NCBI GenBank assembly: GCA_964517355.1 | Contig: CAZFCK010000034.1 | Span: 1-28,755 of the forward strand | Source: CAZFCK01 sp964517355 | GTDB lineage: Bacteria; Desulfobacterota; Desulfovibrionia; Desulfovibrionales; Desulfovibrionaceae | Direction of reading: 5' to 3' | DNA: 28,755 nt | Part shown: positions 23,953-28,755 of the stretch, piece after piece | How positions within the stretch are numbered: position 1 is the first letter of the stretch | Layout: each line of letters begins with the position of its first letter | Notes under the pieces: model-generated | Seen by the model: only the letters and a program-made list of their open reading frames with translations | Database searches by the model: none | What the model was told of the DNA's origin: nothing | Translations under genes and position numbers: made by a program

Positions 23953-24387
23953 ATGAAGACCTTTACGCCGACCTCAAAAGACATCAAACGCGAGTGGTAT
24001 GTCGTGGATGCTCAGGATCAAGTTTTGGGCCGTATTGCATCTCAGATTGCCAATCGCTTACGCGGCAAGCATAAACCCGAATTCGCCCCCCATGTTGACA
24101 ATGGAGATTTCATTGTGGTGGTCAACGCCGCCAAGGTGAAAGTAACGGGCACAAAACTGAAAGATAAATTTTATTACAACTACTCCGGGTATCCCGGCGG
24201 CCTTCGTTCCAGGAGCCTGAGCCAGATGCTGGAACGCAAGCCCGAAGACGTGATTCTTCTGGCCGTGCGCGGTATGCTGCCCAAGAATCGCCTGGGACGC
24301 GCCTTGCTGAAAAAGCTCAAGGTGTACGCCGGACCTGAACACAATCATCACGCGCAGAACCCCAAGCCTCTGGAACTGCCCCTCTAA
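23953..24387 (+). CDS. rplM: 50S ribosomal protein L13
   Basis: L13 is an early-assembly protein of the large ribosomal subunit. The 144-residue protein begins MKTFTPTSKDIKREWYVVDA, contains LGRIASQIANRLRGKHKP, VNAAKVKVTGTKLKDK and the L13 signature around GMLPKNRLGRALLKKLKVY, and ends near AGPEHNHHAQNPKPLEL. The ATG at 23953 has AAGGAG upstream; the frame extends to 23884 only through the promoter. It is followed by rpsI after 27 nt, the usual pair. Confidence 0.99.
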   Translation: MKTFTPTSKDIKREWYVVDAQDQVLGRIASQIANRLRGKHKPEFAPHVDNGDFIVVVNAAKVKVTGTKLKDKFYYNYSGYPGGLRSRSLSQMLERKPEDVILLAVRGMLPKNRLGRALLKKLKVYAGPEHNHHAQNPKPLELPL

Positions 24388-24414
24388 CGCGGGGCGTCTA
24401 AGTTGGAGCCAATT

Positions 24415-24807
24415 ATGACGCAGGAATTCAATTACGGCACCGGCAGAAGAAAAACCTCTGTTGCCCGTACCCGGCTTTACTCCGGCACTGGCCAGATCAC
24501 CGTCAATGGTCGCGCACTGGAAGAATATTTTCCGCGCCCCTCGCTGCAGCAAATCGTGCGCCAGCCTTTGGTTGTGACCAATTCGCAGGGTAAATTCGAC
24601 ATCAAGGTCAATGTGGACGGCGGCGGTATAGCAGGCCAGGCCTCTGCCGTACGCCACGGCATAGCCCGTGCGCTGGTGGATTTCGACGCCGACCTGCGTC
24701 CCACCTTGAAGAAGTACGGCTACATGACCCGCGACGCCCGCAAGAAAGAACGTAAAAAGTACGGTCAACGCGGCGCCCGCGCACGCTTCCAGTACTCGAA
24801 GCGTTAA
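24415..24807 (+). CDS. rpsI: 30S ribosomal protein S9
   Basis: S9 is a small-subunit protein whose C-terminal tail reaches the P-site tRNA. The 130-residue protein shows YGTGRRKTSVARTRL near the start, the signature GGGIAGQASAVRHGIARAL in the middle and the basic C-terminus KKERKKYGQRGARARFQYSKR, ending in the conserved SKR. The ATG at 24415 has TTGGAG eight bases upstream; a TTG at 24403 is in frame but lacks such a site. A strong terminator follows 28 nt downstream. Confidence 0.99.
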   Translation: MTQEFNYGTGRRKTSVARTRLYSGTGQITVNGRALEEYFPRPSLQQIVRQPLVVTNSQGKFDIKVNVDGGGIAGQASAVRHGIARALVDFDADLRPTLKKYGYMTRDARKKERKKYGQRGARARFQYSKR

Positions 24808-24835
24808 GCCGGTCTCGTTACACACTCGCTTTTCC

Positions 24836-24868
24836 AACGCCTCGGCCATCATGGCCGAGGCGTTTTTA
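24836..24868 (+). terminator. Intrinsic terminator of rplM-rpsI
   Basis: A perfect 12-bp stem, AACGCCTCGGCC (24836-24847) and GGCCGAGGCGTT (24853-24864), closes a 5-nt loop and is followed directly by a T tract. It begins 28 nt after the rpsI stop. Confidence 0.95.
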
Positions 24869-25191
24869 TGCTTCTTTTCCTTTTCTTGGGGGCGGGGGGG
24901 CGGGGAACGCCGTGGCCCGGCGCGGATGCGGCAACCAGGAACACGGCACTGGCGCGGACCAGGAACGCAGGGGCGCGGCGCGACGGTTGCCGGGTGAATT
25001 CGCGTAGAGAGGAAAGGAAAACTGCTGCAAACGGCGTGACGCGCCCCTGCCCGGAAATATGAAGAAGGCCACGGCACTCTTGCGATGGAGCGCTAGCGAC
25101 AACCGTATTCAGTAACATGCGCCTCTGGGCGCAAGGTGCCGCCGTCCAACATGCGTGTAGTATGGACACGTCGGCCTGATGATATTCGGCC
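24869..25191. other. Intergenic region between the rpsI terminator and the histidine kinase
   Basis: About 320 bp without a supportable gene. It contains a G-rich run (24888-24904), a direct repeat ACCAGGAAC (24934 and 24958 regions), long-range complementary arms CGGCAACC (24929-24936) and GGTTGCCG (24985-24992), and a compact hairpin TGCGCC-tctg-GGCGCA (25118-25133). These could reflect an unidentified structured RNA or only a GC-rich spacer. Confidence 0.45.
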
Positions 25192-26307
25192 CTATTCTCT
25201 TGGGAGTTGCAACGTCACTCTACAACCGATGCCGGGTTCGCTTTTAATCGTAATCGTGCCTTGATGCTCGAGTACTATGCGCTTCGCGAGGCACAACCCC
25301 ATTCCTACGCGATCAGTTCTTGTGGTGAAAAAGGGATCGAAGACGTAGGGCATATATTCCTCCTTAATACCCGCACCTTTGTCCTCTATATCGATCAGCA
25401 CCGTACCGTCATCATGATGCGCCAGCAATTCTATGCCGGAACTCTCCACTGTGGCGTCCAAAGCATTGCGCAAGACCTCCTCCACGGCGCGTGCGAGCAT
25501 ATCGAGGTCGCCTTGCATCGAACACTCGGGGCATTTGATCTGTACGTGTTCCAATCGGGCTCCCGTCGCTGATCGTTGCCTCACGTTGTCCATGGCTTGG
25601 TTAAGCACCTCGCGGACCCGCACTGGTTGCTTCTCCGCACTGGTGATGCTGGCGTACTCCACAACGGCGCTGACCAGTTTTTCCAATTTCTCCAGTTCCT
25701 CACGGATTATATCCAAGTACTCGTGATCTCTATCATCGCATCGAGAATTCCGGCGCATCAAACTAGCGAAACCACCAATCGTCATCATCGGATTGCGTAT
25801 CTGATGCGCAACGGAAAGAGCCAGCTTGTTCAGCCCCTCGTTCCGCTCGGTATGTAACTGATTCATTGCGCTAAACATCTCACGCTCTCGTTGATGCATC
25901 CGCACTGTCTCGGTGACATCCTCAACAAGCAGTATTATTCCCTCCATGGAACCTTCCGCTCGCAAAAAAGAGGTCGTCAATGTCAGAATGCGCGACGAGG
26001 AATCAGGCCTAATATAGGGCACCGTCCGTTGCAGATTCACCATCTCTTTCCATATGACATCAATAAACACTTGATTAAATTCTATATTTCTTTCACTGTC
26101 AATAAACAGCTGCCCCCACCCCTTCCGTAGCATTTCATCTCGTGGATAGCCGAGCACTTGACTTAATGCTTCATTGACCACAATAATATGTCCGTCAGGA
26201 TCGATGACCATGACACCGAGAGCCATACTCTCTATGATGCTTTGCACAATTAACGGACTCAATTGTCCTCTGGGGCAAGACTCGTTATCTCCGCCCATAA
26301 TTGCCAC
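25192..26307 (-). CDS. PAS-domain sensor histidine kinase, orphan
   Basis: This 371-residue kinase has an N-terminal PAS domain (about 20-135, IIESMALGVMVIDPDG) and a coiled linker. The HisKA box has the phospho-accepting H168 in ALSVAHQIRNPMM. The HATPase domain has the N box (N281 in EEVLRNALDA), G1 box DKGAGI (309-314), F box DPFFTTR and G2 box VGMGLCLAKRI. There are no membrane segments, so it probably senses a cytoplasmic signal. No response regulator gene is next to it. It has a CPEC motif at 259-262. The start is GTG at 26307 with AGGGG upstream; ATG at 26298 is the alternative. It diverges from the kinase-fold gene at 26551. Confidence 0.92.
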   Translation of the reverse strand: MAIMGGDNESCPRGQLSPLIVQSIIESMALGVMVIDPDGHIIVVNEALSQVLGYPRDEMLRKGWGQLFIDSERNIEFNQVFIDVIWKEMVNLQRTVPYIRPDSSSRILTLTTSFLRAEGSMEGIILLVEDVTETVRMHQREREMFSAMNQLHTERNEGLNKLALSVAHQIRNPMMTIGGFASLMRRNSRCDDRDHEYLDIIREELEKLEKLVSAVVEYASITSAEKQPVRVREVLNQAMDNVRQRSATGARLEHVQIKCPECSMQGDLDMLARAVEEVLRNALDATVESSGIELLAHHDDGTVLIDIEDKGAGIKEEYMPYVFDPFFTTRTDRVGMGLCLAKRIVLEHQGTITIKSEPGIGCRVTLQLPRE

Positions 26308-26446
26308 CCATTCCCCTACTTATCTCAACTACTTTTTTCTATACATTTTTTATTGACATGAGTCGGCTACCCTCAATTCACATCATAAAATCGTAACCAT
26401 ACACGAAGTTTCAAACAACAAAAATGTATATCCGTTGCCGTCTCAC

Positions 26447-26475
26447 TTGTTATATTCCTCGCCATTCTGAATAAT
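26447..26475 (+). promoter_or_regulatory. Candidate promoter of the three-gene operon at 26551
   Basis: TTGTTA (26447-26452) and AATAAT (26470-26475) are 17 bp apart in the AT-rich 243-bp divergent region (26308-26550) between the histidine kinase and the operon. Each hexamer differs slightly from consensus, and other AT-rich hexamers are nearby, so this is tentative. No operator-like palindrome stood out in the region. Confidence 0.35.
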
Positions 26476-26550
26476 TATAAAGGACATTCAAAAAATACAA
26501 CACCTCGCCGCATTGCACAATCCCACCTTTAAAGATAAAATAACTAGATT

Positions 26551-27093
26551 ATGCCAATGCGTTGCCCGCATCCACAGAAATTATCTCCACATGGCTGTGT
26601 TTCACTCATCGGCATGGCTGGCGTCGGCAAGTCCACTATCGGCAGACTGCTTGCCCGCACACTGCAGTGGGCGCATCTGGACACTGACCAACTCATTGAG
26701 GCCTTTTACGGGCTTTCATTGCAGCAGGTAATGGACCAACTCGCGCTCAACAACTTTCTCTACGCGGAAGAACTGGTTGTCGGAAGTTTGGGCACAAGGC
26801 GTTGCGTCGTTTCCACCGGCGGAAGTGTGGTGTATGGAGCACGCGCTATCCAGCGTCTGCAACAGCTTGGCCCAATTATTTTTCTTCAGGCCTCGTTGGA
26901 AACGATCCAAAAACGCATTGGCAATGTGCGGCAACGGGGATTGGCCATTGCTCCGGGACAAAGCCTTGCCTCGCTTTATGCGGACAGACAGCCACTCTAT
27001 ACTGACGTGGCGTCGTTTATTGTGCATACCGACGCCCAAAATCCGGAGAAATGCGTTGATCTTATCATGAATTGGCTTGAGGAGGAGCCGTGA
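26551..27093 (+). CDS. Shikimate-kinase-fold small-molecule kinase, substrate uncertain
   Basis: The 180-residue protein has a P-loop GMAGVGKST (21-29), LDTD (43-46), VVSTGGSVV (86-94), a LID-like region and DRQPLY (145-150), which places it in the shikimate kinase family. Residues that hold shikimate in AroK look altered: the GEEGFRDRE segment carrying the carboxylate-binding arginine reads NNFLYAEE, the triple glycine is reduced to GGS, and the LID RPLL reads RGLA. It may therefore phosphorylate something else. From memory, a shikimate-kinase-like protein in Desulfovibrio has been linked to homoserine kinase activity; this was not checked. An in-frame TAG at 26545 fixes the start at ATG 26551 or 26557, with no clear ribosome binding site. 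Its stop overlaps the next GTG. Confidence 0.8.
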   Translation: MPMRCPHPQKLSPHGCVSLIGMAGVGKSTIGRLLARTLQWAHLDTDQLIEAFYGLSLQQVMDQLALNNFLYAEELVVGSLGTRRCVVSTGGSVVYGARAIQRLQQLGPIIFLQASLETIQKRIGNVRQRGLAIAPGQSLASLYADRQPLYTDVASFIVHTDAQNPEKCVDLIMNWLEEEP

Positions 27094-27686
27094 GAAATCC
27101 CAAACGCAAGCCCGGCGTTTTCAAACGCTTGGCGGCACTTTATGAAGAAATGGACAGGCAGTACCGAGAATCGGCGCGTCGCGCTTCTTTTTCTTGTGCA
27201 GGCTGTCCGCAAAATTGTTGCGTAAGCTACTTTGAACATCATACGTATGTGGAATGGAATTATCTCTGGCGGGGCATGCTGACCCTGCCCAAAGATCGGC
27301 AACAACATTTCTTGGAAAAGGCGCAACGAAATGTGGAACAATGCCGATTCGCACTTTCTCAGGGATTGCGTCCACGTGTCATGTGTCCGCTCAATGAAGA
27401 CGGACTTTGCCAACTTTACGATTACCGACTCATGATCTGCAGATTGCACGGAGTTGCCCATATCGCGCCTCTGCCCGATGGCACCACCACGCAATATCCC
27501 GGTTGCTTCCGTTATCAGGAGGCCATCGCGCCGCAAGGTCCCACACCCCCTCCAATGGACCGCACCCCTCTTTACCGTGAACTGGCCGCTATTGAAATGG
27601 AGCATCTTGGCCATAAAATGCGTAACGTTCCCCGAGTGCGTTTGACTCTTTCTGAAATGATGGTAAAAGGTCCCGCAAAACTATGA
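27090..27686 (+). CDS. YkgJ-type cysteine cluster protein
   Basis: The 198-residue protein has the CxxCxxxCC motif (C36, C39, C43, C44 in CAGCPQNCC) and further cysteines at 99, 107, 117 and 139 (also 85), the pattern of the YkgJ/UPF0153 family predicted to bind zinc or an iron-sulfur cluster. Its biochemical role is not established. Residues 1-31 are basic and may be helical. The GTG start at 27090 overlaps the preceding stop as GTGA and has a strong GAGGAGG upstream. Its own stop overlaps the lipoprotein ATG (ATGA), so the three genes are probably translated together. Confidence 0.88.
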   Translation: MRNPKRKPGVFKRLAALYEEMDRQYRESARRASFSCAGCPQNCCVSYFEHHTYVEWNYLWRGMLTLPKDRQQHFLEKAQRNVEQCRFALSQGLRPRVMCPLNEDGLCQLYDYRLMICRLHGVAHIAPLPDGTTTQYPGCFRYQEAIAPQGPTPPPMDRTPLYRELAAIEMEHLGHKMRNVPRVRLTLSEMMVKGPAKL

Positions 27687-28252
27687 ACTCCAAGCCTCGC
27701 TACAACACGCGGCCGTTGCGGCGCTTCTCTTTAAAACGGCCCTTTTTCCTTGTTACGATCATGGCAGTTGGTATGGCCGTATTCGCTTCCGGCTGCGCGC
27801 AGCTCAATGTGCGGCATCTCAAACGCCAGCCGTGGCAAACCAACGAAAAGCAAAATCTGCAGCTTGAATTCTGGAATTTCTCATACGAACCACTGCTTCT
27901 TCAGGACTCTTACGACATACGGGGGCGCGCATATCCTGTGATGGACGGACTGCCCCAATGGGCCACCTATATTGATGAACTATGGTTTGCAGTGTATCTC
28001 AGCGACTCCCTGGGGCGCGTTTTGGCCAAGGATGTCCAGGTCATGCCGCCACGCGAACTCTCGCGGCAGGAAATCAGCGACGGCATTCCCTTCGAGTTTA
28101 CGCTGCGACCGGATGACATCGGTGGAAAGGGCAAACTTTTCGTTACATTTGGCTATCGAATGGTACTCACGGATAATGGAGCGCCGGATAAAAAACAACA
28201 TGGGGAACCTCGCGTTTTCTTTGCAAACGAAGGGGCGCTCTCCCACCTTTAG
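27683..28252 (+). CDS. Predicted lipoprotein, function unknown
   Basis: The 189-residue protein has a basic N-terminus (1-20), a hydrophobic stretch (21-36) and a lipobox-like A-S-G-C with the lipidated cysteine at residue 38, so it is probably an exported lipoprotein. The mature part shows beta-rich sequence (LQLEFWNFSYEPLLL, IDELWFAVYLSD, KLFVTFGYRMVL), which could form an immunoglobulin-like or beta-sandwich domain. I do not recognise the family. The ATG is coupled to the YkgJ-type gene (ATGA). It is the last gene of the operon, and repeat elements begin within its stop region. Confidence 0.8.
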   Translation: MNSKPRYNTRPLRRFSLKRPFFLVTIMAVGMAVFASGCAQLNVRHLKRQPWQTNEKQNLQLEFWNFSYEPLLLQDSYDIRGRAYPVMDGLPQWATYIDELWFAVYLSDSLGRVLAKDVQVMPPRELSRQEISDGIPFEFTLRPDDIGGKGKLFVTFGYRMVLTDNGAPDKKQHGEPRVFFANEGALSHL

Positions 28253-28362
28253 AGCATCTCAACCTTGAAAAAGTATAAATGCTCTTATGCATTTCCCTGA
28301 GACAATAAGCATTGTTTCAGGGGTGAGCCTTATCCAAAGGCGAAAATGTGCTAGCCAGCACA
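28251..28362. repeat. Composite hairpin repeat region after the lipoprotein gene
   Basis: Four short hairpins lie in a row. AGAGCAT (28251-28257) pairs with ATGCTCT (28279-28285). A 12-position stem with one mismatch, starting CCCTGA and ending TCAGGG, spans 28295-28306 and 28311-28322. GCCTT (28327-28331) pairs with AAGGC (28337-28341). TGTGCT (28347-28352) pairs with AGCACA (28357-28362). Parts match 1-52, 589-616 and 19738-19806. None has a T-run, so they are not plain terminators. Confidence 0.7.
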
Positions 28363-28755
28363 TCCTTCACGTTGCCATAACGGCGCCATTCTTCAGGCGC
28401 CTCCCACAGAATGGGAATGGATGAATACCCTACCGGTCAGGCGTATTCGCCCAGTGCCATTATGCGTAACATCTCCCTCCCCAGATTCCGGGTAGATCCG
28501 ATGATGGAGCGTGTTGCCAGAGCATGTTGGCCTTGACAGGTTTCGGATGCAAGTCTTGCTGCAAGGCGAACATGCGCTGGGTCATATGATTATCCAAGGG
28601 TAAAAATAAGCACTGAAAATCATCCATTACAGATTGATTCGCCTTCACAGTACGCTTTCCTTGCATTATGCAATAGGCGCCTATCCTTATGACAACAACA
28701 CTAGAGCATATAACTCTTGAAATAGTCTAGACAATTGGTTATGCTTTGCTCATGA
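28363..28755. other. Right-end intergenic region, no confident gene
   Basis: No intact gene is supported. On the minus strand one frame is open from 28589 to 28317 apart from a single TGA (28439-28437), and its downstream half has a protein-like composition (ILWEAPEEWRRYG). It has no good start and overlaps the repeat hairpins. A 68-codon frame at 28460-28666 is equally unconvincing. A further AGAGCAT/CTTGAAA block appears at 28703-28722 and runs to the window edge. Confidence 0.45.

Noticed and set aside
28460..28666. 68-codon minus-strand frame at the right end
   Set aside because: No ribosome binding site, domain or neighbour supports it, and another frame in the same stretch is equally open.

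Overview
The window looks like a chromosomal segment of a Gram-negative, meso-diaminopimelate-type bacterium, most likely a member of the Desulfovibrionales. The evidence is protein character (FtsZ, FtsA and MurE sequences, and an FtsI-type transpeptidase with a C-terminal PASTA domain), the tightly packed mraZ-to-ftsZ order without ddl, and the accessory genes nearby. The family placement is inference from recalled similarity, because no search was run. No rRNA, tRNA, CRISPR array, insertion sequence or phage gene was seen.

Layout. Positions 1-792 hold no convincing gene: a tandem 26-bp repeat, an AT-rich stretch, and hairpins downstream of ftsZ. Positions 793-17886 are one minus-strand division and cell-wall (dcw) operon, transcribed mraZ, rsmH, ftsL-like, ftsI, murE, murF, mraY, murD, ftsW, murG, murC, murB, ftsQ, ftsA, ftsZ. 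It makes the UDP-MurNAc-pentapeptide (murC, D, E, F, with murB upstream of them), lipid I and II (mraY, murG), polymerises and crosslinks septal glycan (ftsW, ftsI), and builds the divisome (ftsQ, ftsL-like, ftsA, ftsZ). Most junctions overlap by 1-17 nt or abut. The larger gaps are mraZ-rsmH (49 nt), ftsQ-ftsA (45 nt) and ftsA-ftsZ (55 nt). Just upstream of mraZ sit three GTGG boxes at an exact 10-bp spacing, the form expected of a MraZ autoregulatory operator.

Positions 17887-18503 are an AT-rich divergent intergenic region. It is followed on the plus strand by an HD-GYP protein, a predicted c-di-GMP phosphodiesterase. A MocR-type regulator (minus strand) then diverges from azlC-azlD, a branched-chain amino acid exporter pair, across an operator-like region with two perfect inverted repeats. 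A second HD-domain protein (YfbR-like metal site) lies downstream of azlD behind a strong leader hairpin. rplM-rpsI follow, with a near-consensus promoter and a clear intrinsic terminator.

The last section has an orphan PAS-histidine kinase (minus strand) that diverges from a translationally coupled three-gene operon. That operon encodes a shikimate-kinase-fold protein with altered substrate residues, a YkgJ-type cysteine-cluster protein and a lipoprotein. The final 500 bp contain hairpin-rich repeat elements related to those at the left end of the window. The best leads for something under-described are the kinase/YkgJ/lipoprotein operon, the repeat family, the doubled FtsZ C-terminal peptide, and the MocR-azlCD operator. 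Most of the window is otherwise an ordinary dcw locus.
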